From contig NZ_CP089924.1 in the NCBI RefSeq assembly GCF_021284765.1, positions 1,134,001 to 1,198,000 of the forward strand: 64,000 bases of DNA, given 5' to 3'. The translations under genes were made by a program, and so were the position numbers. Shown here piece by piece: positions 39,422 to 48,552 of this stretch (positions within the stretch are counted from its first letter, which is position 1; each line of letters opens with the position of its first letter). Source of the DNA: Lysobacter sp. 5GHs7-4. Lineage in GTDB: Bacteria > Pseudomonadota > Gammaproteobacteria > Xanthomonadales > Xanthomonadaceae. The notes under the pieces are model-generated. The model searched no databases, was not told the origin of the DNA, and saw only the letters and a list, made by a program, of their open reading frames with translations.

Positions 39422-40315
39422 CTAGTCGCTTTCCGCCGCCGCCGTGGCCGGCCCGTGCCCTTGCGCCGTAGCCTTGCGCGACGTCGCCAGGAACGAGCCC
39501 AGCAGGACCAGCGCGAAGCCCACCGCCATGCCTGCCGTCAGCGGCTCGTTCAACAGGCTTACGCCCAACAGCAGCGCGACCAGCGGATTGACGTAGGTGA
39601 TCACGGTCGCGCGGGTGGGGCCGACTTCGGCGATCAGCGCGAAGAACAGCAGGAAGGCCAGCGCCGTGCACACCACGCCCAAGGTCAGCACGGCACCGGC
39701 GGCTTGCGCGCTGACGTGGGACGGCCAGGCCGGCACGGCGAACGGGATGTACAGCAGCGTCGCCAGTGCCAGCGAAGCCGCGATCACGCCCAAGGGCGGC
39801 ACGCCGGACAGGGAACGGCTGATCACGATCGGTCCCAGCGCGTAACCCAGCGCCGTGGTCAGCGCCGCGGCCACGGCCCAGCCGTGGCTGATGTCGATGT
39901 CCAGGCCGACCAGGGCCACCACGCCGCCCAATCCGACCGCCAGTCCCAGGGCGCGGCGCCCGTCCAGCGCCTCGCGTCCGCTCGCGGCCATCAGCCCGGC
40001 GGTGATCACCGGCACCAGGGCGATCAGCAGGCCAGCGGTGGAACTGTTGATGCGCGTTTCGGCGTAGCCCAGCAGCCACCACGGCACGCTGATCTCGACC
40101 AGGGTGAACAGCAGCAGCGGCCGCCAGTGGCGCAGCGCCGCGCGCAGTTCGCCGCGCATCATCGCCACCGGCAGCAACAGCAAGGCGCCGATCGCGGTGC
40201 GCGCGAAGGCGACGAACACCGGCGGTATGTCGGCCACCGCGATCCGGATCAGCAGATAGGGAATGCCCCAGATCAGGCCCAGCGCCAGGAACAGCCACCA
40301 GCCGCGCCGGCTCAT
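39422..40315 (-). CDS. EamA/DMT family transporter
   Basis: 297 residues with ten predicted membrane segments in two EamA halves, beginning WLFLALGLIWGIPYLLIRIA. Typical blocks are ALVPVITAGLMAASGREALD and VVCTALAFLLFFALIAEVGPTRATVITYVNPLVALLLGV. It exports metabolites such as amino acids or nucleosides, specificity unknown. The frame stays open to 40807 but the membrane protein starts at 40315. Its ATG overlaps the stop of the methyltransferase gene (ATGA). Confidence 0.9.
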   Translation of the reverse strand: MSRRGWWLFLALGLIWGIPYLLIRIAVADIPPVFVAFARTAIGALLLLPVAMMRGELRAALRHWRPLLLFTLVEISVPWWLLGYAETRINSSTAGLLIALVPVITAGLMAASGREALDGRRALGLAVGLGGVVALVGLDIDISHGWAVAAALTTALGYALGPIVISRSLSGVPPLGVIAASLALATLLYIPFAVPAWPSHVSAQAAGAVLTLGVVCTALAFLLFFALIAEVGPTRATVITYVNPLVALLLGVSLLNEPLTAGMAVGFALVLLGSFLATSRKATAQGHGPATAAAESD

Positions 40316-40920
40316 GCGCGCCTCCGCGCGAGCACGGCGCGCCAGGGGCCGGAGTCGAACTCCTGTTCCAGGTCCCACTCCACCGCGAAGCCGGCCGCGC
40401 GCAGGCGGTCGTCCATGGCGCCGCTGGACCAGCGCACCACGCGGTAATCGCCGGAATCGGTTTTCTGCCAGTACTCGTCCTCGCCCAGCGGATACGACGC
40501 CAGCAGCAGGCCGTCGTCGTTGAGGGCGGCGGCGAACTTGCGCAGCACGGCATCCAGGTCTGCGCGCTCGAAATGCTGCAGCACGCACAGCATCGCGATG
40601 CCGTCGTAGCGTCCGGCGATCTCGTCGGTGAGCGCGTCCAGCAGCTGCGCCGCTTTGCCGCGCTGGATCTGGAAATCGACGAAGGCGGCGGTGACGTCGG
40701 TGCGATGCACGCTCAGGCCGCGTTCCTCCAGAAAGTCGGCGTCCCAGCCCGGGCCGGAACCGATCTCCAGCACGCGCGCGCCGGCGGGCAGCTTGTCGAC
40801 CAGGCATTGCAGCGATTCGGCCGCCCAGCCCGTCGGCGGCGGCACCTCGGCGGCGTAGGCGAGCGCGCAGTTCTCGTAGCCGGCGACGGTGCGGGCGTTG
40901 CTGGTCTTGCGCGATGGCAT
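40312..40920 (-). CDS. SAM-dependent methyltransferase, class I
   Basis: 202 residues. Motif I is ARVLEIGSGPGWDADFLEER, followed by an acidic turn (HRTDVTAAFVDFQ) and YDGIAMLCVLQHFERADLDAVLRKFAAALND. The substrate is unknown. It is coupled to the EamA gene downstream and sits 22 bases after the AraC-type gene upstream, so the three may form an operon. The ATG at 40920 is used, and the extension to 41166 overlaps the regulator gene. Confidence 0.85.
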   Translation of the reverse strand: MPSRKTSNARTVAGYENCALAYAAEVPPPTGWAAESLQCLVDKLPAGARVLEIGSGPGWDADFLEERGLSVHRTDVTAAFVDFQIQRGKAAQLLDALTDEIAGRYDGIAMLCVLQHFERADLDAVLRKFAAALNDDGLLLASYPLGEDEYWQKTDSGDYRVVRWSSGAMDDRLRAAGFAVEWDLEQEFDSGPWRAVLARRRA

Positions 40921-40942
40921 GGCGGTTCCTCGTGGTGCGGCA

Positions 40943-41779
40943 TCAGACGGCCAAAGGTATCCACAACGACAGCCCGCCCAGGCCGGTGTCCGGATCGAAC
41001 GTCGGTGCATGACGTTCGATGATGGGCGCGGCGGCCGGCGCCCAGCCGTGGCCGGGCAGGGCTTCGTTCCAGATCGCAGCATAAGTGTCGAATAGGGTGG
41101 AAACATGTGCGCGATGCTCGAATACGGCATAGCGGCGCGGCGGCAGTTCGATCCGCACCAGGCCATCGGGCAGGCGCCCGAACGCGGTCACCTCCGCGGC
41201 GCAGACGTAGTCGAACGCGCCGTCGTCGTCGGCCGGATAGTGCAGGCCGATCGGGATGCCGTCGCTGCGCTGCGGGATATGGCGGTACGGGCCGGCCATG
41301 AAGCTCTGCCACTGGATGGGTATGCCGATGACCTGGTCGTAGCCGTGCCGGCGCGACAGCCCCACCGCCTGCACGGCGGTCGCGTCGCTGAGCCAGGGCG
41401 GGGACAGCCGCGGCCGTTCGCGTGCGCGCAGGTCCAGCGGCGCGACCAGCGCCAGGCCTTCGGTGCTGGCGCGTTCGCGCACGCGCTCGGGCGGAACCTG
41501 GAACTGCTCGCGGAACGCGCGGGTGAAGGCTTCGTGCGAGCCGTAGCCGGCGTCCAGCGCCACGCTGAGGATGTCGGGCGCGCCTTGCGCCAGCATCCGC
41601 GCCGCGCAGGTCAGGCGCCGCGCGCGCAGGTACTTCATCAGCGGCCAGCCGGTGCTGGCGCCGAACGCGCTGGCCAGGTGCGAGCGCGAGACGCCGCAGG
41701 CCTCGGCCACGCCGGACAGGCTCAGGCCGCAGTCGGAGTTGCGTTCGATGACCCACAGCGCTTTGTCCACGATCGACAT
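40943..41779 (-). CDS. AraC family regulator with GyrI-like effector domain
   Basis: 278 residues. The N-terminal double HTH of AraC type is LSGVAEACGVSRSHLASAFG and then LSVALDAGYGSHEAFTRAFREQF. The C-terminal half is a GyrI/SOUL-like small-molecule domain (ending GLGGLSLWIPLAV), the layout of Rob and related multidrug sensors. It probably controls the downstream methyltransferase and transporter. GAGAG precedes the ATG at 41779. Confidence 0.88.
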   Translation of the reverse strand: MSIVDKALWVIERNSDCGLSLSGVAEACGVSRSHLASAFGASTGWPLMKYLRARRLTCAARMLAQGAPDILSVALDAGYGSHEAFTRAFREQFQVPPERVRERASTEGLALVAPLDLRARERPRLSPPWLSDATAVQAVGLSRRHGYDQVIGIPIQWQSFMAGPYRHIPQRSDGIPIGLHYPADDDGAFDYVCAAEVTAFGRLPDGLVRIELPPRRYAVFEHRAHVSTLFDTYAAIWNEALPGHGWAPAAAPIIERHAPTFDPDTGLGGLSLWIPLAV

Positions 41780-41972
41780 GCGGTGCTCTCGGTTGGCGGC
41801 CAGAGGCACCCTAACAAAGCCGGCGGCGGCGCCGTTTGATCGTTCGTACGGTCGCGCGAGTAACGTCCTGGCGCAGCCGCGTCGGTTGTCGAGTCGCGCC
41901 CGTCGCGCGCCCGTTGGCCTATCCGGCCCGCGCGCCGCGTTGGCCCCGTAGCGAGCCAACGGAGGGCGGGTC

Positions 41973-42752
41973 ATGATCGTGTCGGTATTCAATCTCAGCC
42001 ACGGCGCCATCAGCGACCTCCGGATGCAGGAAGTGATCCGGGCGATCAACGTCCAGATCGGGCGCGACTTCGAACCCTATTGGGGCTTCGGCGCGACGCT
42101 GCGGCTGGAAGGGCACACGGCCCGCCGCGGCAAGCGGCGCTTCCAGTTCGATCCGCTGGACATGCGCGGCGATGGCGTGCTGTACGTGCTGGACAAGTTC
42201 AACCCCGACCTGGCCGGCGCGCACGAGAGCGATTTCCGCGGCGTGCCGGCCGGCGTGGTGTACCTGGATCTGAGCAAGGGCCTGCAGGAGGACTGGACGG
42301 TCAGCCTGTCGCACGAAGCCTTGGAGATGATCGCCGACCCGCAGGTCAATCTGGTGGTGCAGGGGCCGCACCCGGACGGGCGCGATCGCGACGTGTTCCA
42401 TTGGTTCGAGATGTGCGACGCGGTGCAGGCGCAGTCGTATGTTATCGACGGCATCGGCGTTGCGGATTTCGTGCTGCCCCTGTACTTCACGCCTTCGTCG
42501 GAACCGGGTTCGCGCAACAACTTCATGGGCGCGGTGCCGCAGGGCAAGCGCAACTACAGCCTGCCCTCGTTCGGCGTGGCGCCGGGCGGCTACATCGGCT
42601 ACTTCGATCCCAAGCTCGCCGACAATCTCACTTTCGAACACGAAGGCGACGTGCTGGCGCGCAAGCGCCGCGCATTGAAGCAGGGCCGCACCGGGCGCCG
42701 CGCGCAGCGCATGGCCAAGAGCGCCAAGCTGGCGACGATACCCAAGGCGTGA
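41973..42752 (+). CDS. Conserved hypothetical protein with HEALEM motif
   Basis: 259 residues, no signal peptide. The central block WTVSLSHEALEMIADP has an H-E-x2-E-M arrangement reminiscent of a metal or metalloprotease site. It is followed by FHWFEMCDAVQAQSYVIDGI and VADFVLPLYFTPSSEPGSRN, then a Gly-rich end and a basic tail (RKRRALKQGRTGRRAQRMAK). I recall similar uncharacterised proteins in other bacteria but cannot name a function. GGAGG near 41961 supports the ATG at 41973. Confidence 0.65.
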   Translation: MIVSVFNLSHGAISDLRMQEVIRAINVQIGRDFEPYWGFGATLRLEGHTARRGKRRFQFDPLDMRGDGVLYVLDKFNPDLAGAHESDFRGVPAGVVYLDLSKGLQEDWTVSLSHEALEMIADPQVNLVVQGPHPDGRDRDVFHWFEMCDAVQAQSYVIDGIGVADFVLPLYFTPSSEPGSRNNFMGAVPQGKRNYSLPSFGVAPGGYIGYFDPKLADNLTFEHEGDVLARKRRALKQGRTGRRAQRMAKSAKLATIPKA

Positions 42753-42815
42753 ACGTTCGCGAACGCAGCGGTCGCCCTGGCGGACGGCCGCTGCGATAAG
42801 GCGTGCCCGCTCGCG

Positions 42816-44276
42816 TCAGGCCGGCTGCTCCGATACCTGCGCCTGTTCGCGTTGCGCGCGCTGTTCGAGCTGACGCCGTTCCCAACCCGGCGCCTTGAAG
42901 TAGTGGTGCAGGTGGTGGTCCGCGCCCACCGCCACGCCGGCGCCCGACCACACCGCGTTGCCGGAGCCGTCGTTCAGGGTGACGCCGCAGACGTGGTAGC
43001 GGTCGGCGGCATCGATCTGCTGCAGCTCCACGGTGCCCACGATGCTCCAGTCGCCCGGCGCGATGCGCGACCACAGATGGTGGGCGCTGTCGATCGCGAA
43101 CAGCGAGGCGTCGCTGCCGATGGCCACGTCCAGCATGGGCCCGGTGGTGGGCGAGGCGATCGCCTGCCAATCGCCGCCGTTGAAGAAGAACAGGCGGCCG
43201 CTGGCGTCCAGGCCGGCGATGTACTGCGCCGAGCCCACCGAGACCTTCTGCATCGTGCCGGGCACCGACAGCCAGGCACTGCCGTTGTAGCTCCACAGGC
43301 CCTGCGCACGGTCCACGGCCCACAAGGTGCCGTCCACGCCGGCGGACAGCGAGGCGAAATTGCTGCCCGCGATCTTCTGCCAGGTGCTGCCGCCCCATTG
43401 CAGGTATCGGCCCGTCTGGATGTCCAGCGCGAACATCTTGTGGGCGTCGATGGCGATGGTGTCGAGGGTGCGGTTCGGAAACGTCACCGTCTGCCAGGCC
43501 TGGAATCCGGCCAGGCGGCTGACCGGCTGGCCGTCGACCAGCAAGGTGCCGTCGGCGGCCACGCCGACGCAGGCGCAGGGGCCGGGGGTGTCGATGATCT
43601 GCCAGCCGCCGCCGCCGAGCACCCAGGCCGAACCGAAATCCCAGCCGTACACCAGGCCGCCGTTGCCGGCGACGATGCCGAACAGGTCGGGCGTGTCGTG
43701 GGCGACGACGCGCCAGGTGCCGCCGGCGTCCAGGTACAGCGTGCGGTTGTCGTGCGACTGCAGCCAGACCGTGCCGTCGGGCGCGATCGAAATCCATTGC
43801 GCTTCGGGCGCGCCGGGCACCGGCGCGAACGCGCTGCCGTTCCATTTGTAGGGTGCGCCCGGGCCGCCCCACCAGCCGCTGGTGTTGTCGATGGTCCAGA
43901 CGTTGCCGCCGTCGCCCACCGCCACGAACAGGGCGTACGCGCCGCCGGTGGGCCGGTACTGCCATTCGCCGTTCGTCCACTGGTAGGTGCCGCCGCCGCC
44001 GTCCACGCCCCAGACGCTGCCGTCGGGGCTGGTGCTGGCATGCCAGATCGGCGCCCAGGGCGTGGGCTGGCTGGGCGTGTCGACCAGCTGGTAGACCTCG
44101 CCGGCGGCGCTGAGGCCGTAGACGGTGCTGGCATTGGCCACCGCGATGCAGGTCAGCGCCTGCGAGGTCTCGGACTGCACATAGGAATTGCCCAGATACC
44201 GCAGCGCCTGATGCGCGCCGTTCAAGGCCCAGAAGGAACCGTCGTTGCCGTTTGCCGCCATCAGGTAGTTCGCCAT
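42816..44276 (-). CDS. Tectonin-like beta-propeller repeat protein
   Basis: 486 residues without signal peptide or membrane segment. It is made of repeated blades of about 35-45 residues of the form WxxVxGxLxxIAxGxDGxVWAxD. Examples are WQKIAGSNFASLSAGVDGTLWAVDRA, WLSVPGTMQKVSVGSAQYIAGLD and WQAIASPTTGPMLDVAIGSDASLFAIDSA. This resembles tectonin/TECPR propellers, several of which bind glycans or LPS. A short charged tail follows the propeller. It lies downstream of the STPK gene on the same strand after a 267-base gap in which I see no gene. Function unknown. Confidence 0.75.
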   Translation of the reverse strand: MANYLMAANGNDGSFWALNGAHQALRYLGNSYVQSETSQALTCIAVANASTVYGLSAAGEVYQLVDTPSQPTPWAPIWHASTSPDGSVWGVDGGGGTYQWTNGEWQYRPTGGAYALFVAVGDGGNVWTIDNTSGWWGGPGAPYKWNGSAFAPVPGAPEAQWISIAPDGTVWLQSHDNRTLYLDAGGTWRVVAHDTPDLFGIVAGNGGLVYGWDFGSAWVLGGGGWQIIDTPGPCACVGVAADGTLLVDGQPVSRLAGFQAWQTVTFPNRTLDTIAIDAHKMFALDIQTGRYLQWGGSTWQKIAGSNFASLSAGVDGTLWAVDRAQGLWSYNGSAWLSVPGTMQKVSVGSAQYIAGLDASGRLFFFNGGDWQAIASPTTGPMLDVAIGSDASLFAIDSAHHLWSRIAPGDWSIVGTVELQQIDAADRYHVCGVTLNDGSGNAVWSGAGVAVGADHHLHHYFKAPGWERRQLEQRAQREQAQVSEQPA

Positions 44277-44543
44277 GCGCTACTCCGGAGTTGGGTGAAG
44301 GTGGGTGGGGGCAGGCGCTCGCTCGGCGTCGCGCTTACGGCGCCGCCCGGCCCGGGATGGGGCGGAGGGCGCCGAGGGCGTGGCGGTGTCGGGGGAATGG
44401 CATTCCATCACAAAATTTGTGCATTGAGTTCAAGCCTGGGCATGCCGGAAGGGGCCGCCCGTCGGCGGTCCGGCGGCGGCAGGTCGTCGTCGCGGTGCGA
44501 GATCTAGCGGTCGGCCGCGAGGACGCGGGCCGGCGTTGCCGGC

Positions 44544-47507
44544 TCAGCCGGCGCGCTTGCGGCAGTCGCGCAGGTGCAGGCGTTGGGCCTCAGCCAGTAC
44601 AGTCGGGTTCGGCACCTGCGCGCCGGTGGTGTTCGACAGCCGGCCGTCGCGCCGCAACGCGGTCAGGAAGCCCAGGGTGTCGCGGGTGGCGAAATGGGTG
44701 GGGCCCAGGCGCTCTCGCTCGGACGCCAGCGCCTGGCCGAGGTAGGCCTGGGCCTGGGCGACGTCGCAGCGTTCGTAGGCGTACATCGCGCGATACAGCC
44801 AGGCGTCGTGCCGGAACAATTGCGCGAAGTAGGTGGTGTCGTCGCGATAGCGGTCGATGACGCGGCCGAACGCCTGGTCGGCTTCCGCGCGGTGCCCCTG
44901 CTGGTAGCGCAGCGCGATCCAGAAGATGTCGACGATGCCGCGATAGCTGTCCTGCGGCCCGAAGTAGCGCTGGCCCTGCGCGCGGCTGTCGCGCAGCAGG
45001 GCTTCGATGCGCGGCAGGTCGCCGGTCTCGCCGTGCAGTTGCAGCGAATGCGCCAGCAGCAGCGTTTCCCAGGGCGCGGGGATGCCGGCCTGGCGCTTGA
45101 TCCGCAGGTTCTCCTCGAACAGCGCCTCGGCTTCCTTATGGTCGTCCGGCCGCAGGATGCTGGGCGACAGGTCGTGCAGGCGCGAGGCAAGCACCCGACG
45201 CACGTACAGCGTGGTTTCGTGCCGCGGGCCCAGGCTGGCTTCGCAGATGCGCAGCGCCTCGCGCAACGCCTGCACGTTGTCGCGCGATTCGCGCGCCATC
45301 ACCGAGGTCATCATCACCAGCGACTGCGCGTACTCGGGATGGTCGCGGCCGTAGGCGGCCTCGATCAGGGCCTGGCCGGCCAGCATGTTCTTCTGCGCGT
45401 CGACCTTGTTGCTGTCCATCATGTGCTGGGCATAGCCGAGCAGGATCCAGGCCCGGCCGGTTTTGGGGTGGCGGTCGCCCAGGGTGGCGCGGCGGTCGCG
45501 CAGCAGGGTATGCGCCAGCGCCAGATCGGAACTGCGGCGATAGCGCGCCAGGATCGTCAGCCACTGCTCGCGCGCGTCGTCGGCGAGGATGGGATTGCCG
45601 TGCCCGGCCAGGACGATCGCGCGTTCCAGATCGGCCTGCGCATCGCGAAGCAGGAACATGCGCGCGCGATAACGGGCACGCAGCATCAGCAGCTGCGCTT
45701 GCAACTCGTCGTGCCCGGCGCCCAACGCCTGCGCTTGCGCCTGCGCCTGGTCCAGGCTGCGCAAGGCCGCCTGCGGGTCGCCCAGGCCCCACTGCGCCTG
45801 CGACAGCTCCACGCCGATCGTCGCGCTGGACTGTCGCGCCAGCGCATCGTCGCGCCCGGCCAATGCGGCCAGGCGGGCCCTGGCGAGTTGCGCGGCTTCG
45901 GCGTAGCGCGACTGCAGGTTCAGTAGCGACAAGCGCGTCGCGTAGACATAGCCCTGATCGTCGCTGTGGCCGTCCAGGCTCGCCGACGCCTCGTCGGCGA
46001 GGCGTTCGGCGTGCTGGTAGTCGCCGATCACGGCGTAGCTGCGCGCCAGCGTCGCCAGGCTTTGCGCGTGCAGCAGCGGATGCTGGCGCAGATCGAGCTT
46101 GCGCAAGTCGCTCTCGGTCCGGGTCAGCAGGTTTCGCGAAGAGAACGGCGTGGAGCCCAGGCCCGACAACGTGGCCGCGCCCAGCGTGGAGGCGAACAGA
46201 TCGCTCACCGCGCGCACCGCCTGCGCCTCGCGCGCGGCCTGGCGGTGCTCGCGCCAGGACCAGCCCAGCCCCAGCGCCAACACCAGCACCAGCGCCAGGG
46301 CCAGCGCGCTGGCGCCGCGATGGCGGCGCAGCCGCAGGCGCATGCGCGTCGGCCAGCCCACCGGTCGGGCCTGCACGGGACGGTGTTCGCGCCAGCGCTG
46401 CAGGTCGTCGGCGTACGCGCTGGCGCTGGGATAGCGATCCTGCGGCTGCGCCGCCACGGCCTTGCGCGCGATCGCCGACAAGTCGCCGGACAGCGCGCGC
46501 GCCAGCGCCGCCACGCTGGCCTGGCCGCGTTCGAGCGCCACGCGCGGCGGCGCGGCCGCTTGCAGCAGCAAGCGCTCCATGGGCTCGGCCGGCCCGGCGG
46601 CGACGGCGGGCGTCAGCGCGCCCAGCGTGTGCAAGGGCGACGGCCATTGCGCGCTGAGCAGGCGATAGGTCAGCACGCCCAGCGCGTACAGATCGATCGT
46701 CGGTCCCGCGCGGCCGGGCTCGCGCGATTCCGGTGCGGCGTAGTCGGGCGTGAGCGCGACGCGCGACAGGCGATCGGTCTGCAGGGCGTTGAACGTGGCG
46801 GAGATGCCGAAGTCGACCAACTGCACGCGGCCGTCCGCGGTGACCAGCAGGTTGGAGGGCTTGATGTCGCCGTGCAGCAGGCCCTGCGCGTGGGCATGCG
46901 CCAGCGCCTGCGCGGCCTGGATCAGCAGGTCCACGCGTTGCGCCAGGCCGGCCTTGCGCGCATCGCACCAGCGGTCGATGGCAACGCCGTCGATGTAGCG
47001 CATGGCGAACCACGGCTGTCCATCGGCGGCGACGCCGCCGTCGACGATGCCGGCGATGCCGGGGTGGTCCAATCGCGCCAGATGGTTGCGTTCGTCGAAG
47101 AAGGCGGCGACGAGATCGGACGTGGCCAGTTCGGCGCGCACGCACTTGAGCGCGACGCGTTGCTGGTATTGGCCGTCGTCGCGATGGGCTTCGTAGACGG
47201 CGCCCATGCCGCCGGCCGCGATCAGGCGATCGATGCGCCACGCACCCAGGCGCTGGCCCAGGCGCGGATCGGGCGCGTCGGCGTCGGGCCAGCGATCGGG
47301 CGGCGGCTGCCGTTCGGCGAGCAGTTCCGCGGGCAGGCGTTCCAGCACGGTGCCGCGGTCGGTGTCGGCCTGCAGCAGCGCCAGCAGGGCGGCATGCGCG
47401 GGCGGGTCGTCGCGCGCCAGCGCCTCCAGCGCCCGTCCGCGTTGTTCGGCGGACAGCTCGATGTAGTCATCGAACAGCGCCAGCGCGCGTGCGGTCGGAT
47501 CGTTCAT
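44544..47507 (-). CDS. Transmembrane serine/threonine protein kinase with TPR-like C-terminal region
   Basis: 987 residues. The kinase domain spans about 90-370: glycine loop [17 protein letters not shown]-binding Lys121 in VALKCVR, catalytic [10 protein letters not shown] (Asp214, with Gly in place of the usual Arg of HRD), and VDFGIS. One membrane segment follows near 399-417 ([18 protein letters not shown]), then some 570 residues of TPR-like helical repeats that should face the periplasm. The N-terminus resembles the spacer region of other sigma-linked kinases. It follows the ECF sigma gene by 22 bases, so the pair forms one unit. Confidence 0.9.
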   Translation of the reverse strand: MNDPTARALALFDDYIELSAEQRGRALEALARDDPPAHAALLALLQADTDRGTVLERLPAELLAERQPPPDRWPDADAPDPRLGQRLGAWRIDRLIAAGGMGAVYEAHRDDGQYQQRVALKCVRAELATSDLVAAFFDERNHLARLDHPGIAGIVDGGVAADGQPWFAMRYIDGVAIDRWCDARKAGLAQRVDLLIQAAQALAHAHAQGLLHGDIKPSNLLVTADGRVQLVDFGISATFNALQTDRLSRVALTPDYAAPESREPGRAGPTIDLYALGVLTYRLLSAQWPSPLHTLGALTPAVAAGPAEPMERLLLQAAAPPRVALERGQASVAALARALSGDLSAIARKAVAAQPQDRYPSASAYADDLQRWREHRPVQARPVGWPTRMRLRLRRHRGASALALALVLVLALGLGWSWREHRQAAREAQAVRAVSDLFASTLGAATLSGLGSTPFSSRNLLTRTESDLRKLDLRQHPLLHAQSLATLARSYAVIGDYQHAERLADEASASLDGHSDDQGYVYATRLSLLNLQSRYAEAAQLARARLAALAGRDDALARQSSATIGVELSQAQWGLGDPQAALRSLDQAQAQAQALGAGHDELQAQLLMLRARYRARMFLLRDAQADLERAIVLAGHGNPILADDAREQWLTILARYRRSSDLALAHTLLRDRRATLGDRHPKTGRAWILLGYAQHMMDSNKVDAQKNMLAGQALIEAAYGRDHPEYAQSLVMMTSVMARESRDNVQALREALRICEASLGPRHETTLYVRRVLASRLHDLSPSILRPDDHKEAEALFEENLRIKRQAGIPAPWETLLLAHSLQLHGETGDLPRIEALLRDSRAQGQRYFGPQDSYRGIVDIFWIALRYQQGHRAEADQAFGRVIDRYRDDTTYFAQLFRHDAWLYRAMYAYERCDVAQAQAYLGQALASERERLGPTHFATRDTLGFLTALRRDGRLSNTTGAQVPNPTVLAEAQRLHLRDCRKRAG

Positions 47508-47529
47508 GGGCCAGGGCTGGGCGCGCGGC

Positions 47530-48180
47530 TCAGTTGGCGGCGGCTTTGGGGTCGTCTCCCAAGGTGGCGGCGAGAAATGCGCGCGCCCTGCGCCAGTCGC
47601 GGCGCACGGTGCGCTCGGTCACGCCCAGCACCTGCGCGATCTCGGCTTCGTTCATGCCGGCGAAGTAGCGCATCTCCACCACCTGACCCAGGCGCGCGTC
47701 GATCGTCGCCAGATCGGTGAGCGCGCGGTCGATGGCCACCAGTTGATCGAGTTCGGGATCGTGCGAGGGTTCGGGCGCGTGTTCGATTTCGTCGGGGTGG
47801 AAATGCTCGGCGCGCTTGCTGGTCTGCAGGCGCCGCACCTCGTCCAGCACCGCGTAACGCATCGCGCGCGACAGCACGGCCAGCAGGTGCTGTCGGTTGT
47901 TGAGCGCGACCTCGTCCTGGTTCAAGCGCAGCCAGGTGCGGTTGATCAGCGAGGTCGGCGAACGTTCGCCGCCGCGCCAGCGCCGGCGCAGGTGCAGGCC
48001 GGCGACCTTGTGCAGTTCCTTGTAGAGCAGGGAGTAGACCCGGTCCCAGGCGCCGGACTGGCCGTTTTGCGCGGCCAGGATCAGCTGGGTGACCGATTCC
48101 ATCGTATCGGGCGCGAACTCGAAACCCGCCGACGCGGGGTCGCGGATGTCGGCGGGCGAGAGCGGATCCTCGTGACTCAT
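47530..48180 (-). CDS. ECF-type RNA polymerase sigma factor (kinase-associated group)
   Basis: 216 residues. Region 2 is around LLAVLSRAMRYAVLDEVRRLQ, and region 4 is MRYFAGMNEAEIAQVLGVTERTVRRDWRRARAFL. No anti-sigma factor gene is adjacent. Instead a transmembrane Ser/Thr kinase follows, the arrangement of ECF groups thought to be activated by phosphorylation. An AGGA lies close to the ATG, behind the TTCTCC/GGAGAA hairpin at 48193-48208. Confidence 0.9.
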   Translation of the reverse strand: MSHEDPLSPADIRDPASAGFEFAPDTMESVTQLILAAQNGQSGAWDRVYSLLYKELHKVAGLHLRRRWRGGERSPTSLINRTWLRLNQDEVALNNRQHLLAVLSRAMRYAVLDEVRRLQTSKRAEHFHPDEIEHAPEPSHDPELDQLVAIDRALTDLATIDARLGQVVEMRYFAGMNEAEIAQVLGVTERTVRRDWRRARAFLAATLGDDPKAAAN

Positions 48181-48552
48181 GTCCTATATTTTCTCCGTTT
48201 GGAGAATTTGCGCGTACTTATGTGATACGCCAAAGCCCGCGGACTGTCGAGGGCTGCCTGCGGGCCCATCCGCGCCTGATTCAGCTGGCGGCTCCGCCGG
48301 TGCCGGTCGCGGCCCGATCCGCGAATTTGCCGGCTCGCCGCGACGGCCTGCCTGCCATGCAAGTCAACGCGGGATTCGCCAGGCGACGGCCGTTGCGGCC
48401 TGTCGCCGCGAATTGTGTGCACTTCGATGCATTCGAGGCGCCCGTTATCAGGCTGAATCAAGCGGGGTTGTCTCATTCTTTAACTTTATTTTCGAATATA
48501 GATATGATTTTCTTAACGGGATTATAGCCGTGTCGGCCACGGCGACGCCGGC
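48181..48552. other. 372-base gap upstream of the sigma gene, downstream of thrC
   Basis: I see no convincing gene. Next to the sigma gene there is a TTCTCC-GTTT-GGAGAA hairpin (48193-48208) within AT-rich sequence, a likely promoter/5' UTR. Next to thrC, minus-strand GCCGTG/CACGGC (loop GCCGA) is followed by a perfect TATAAT (48523-48528) and an AT-rich island to about 48470. That hairpin may mark the end of the thr transcript. Confidence 0.5.

Noticed and set aside
48177..48476. 99-codon minus-strand frame upstream of the sigma gene
   Set aside because: Its composition is Arg/Gln/Pro-rich like non-coding shadows, it overlaps the sigma start and promoter region, and it has no convincing RBS.
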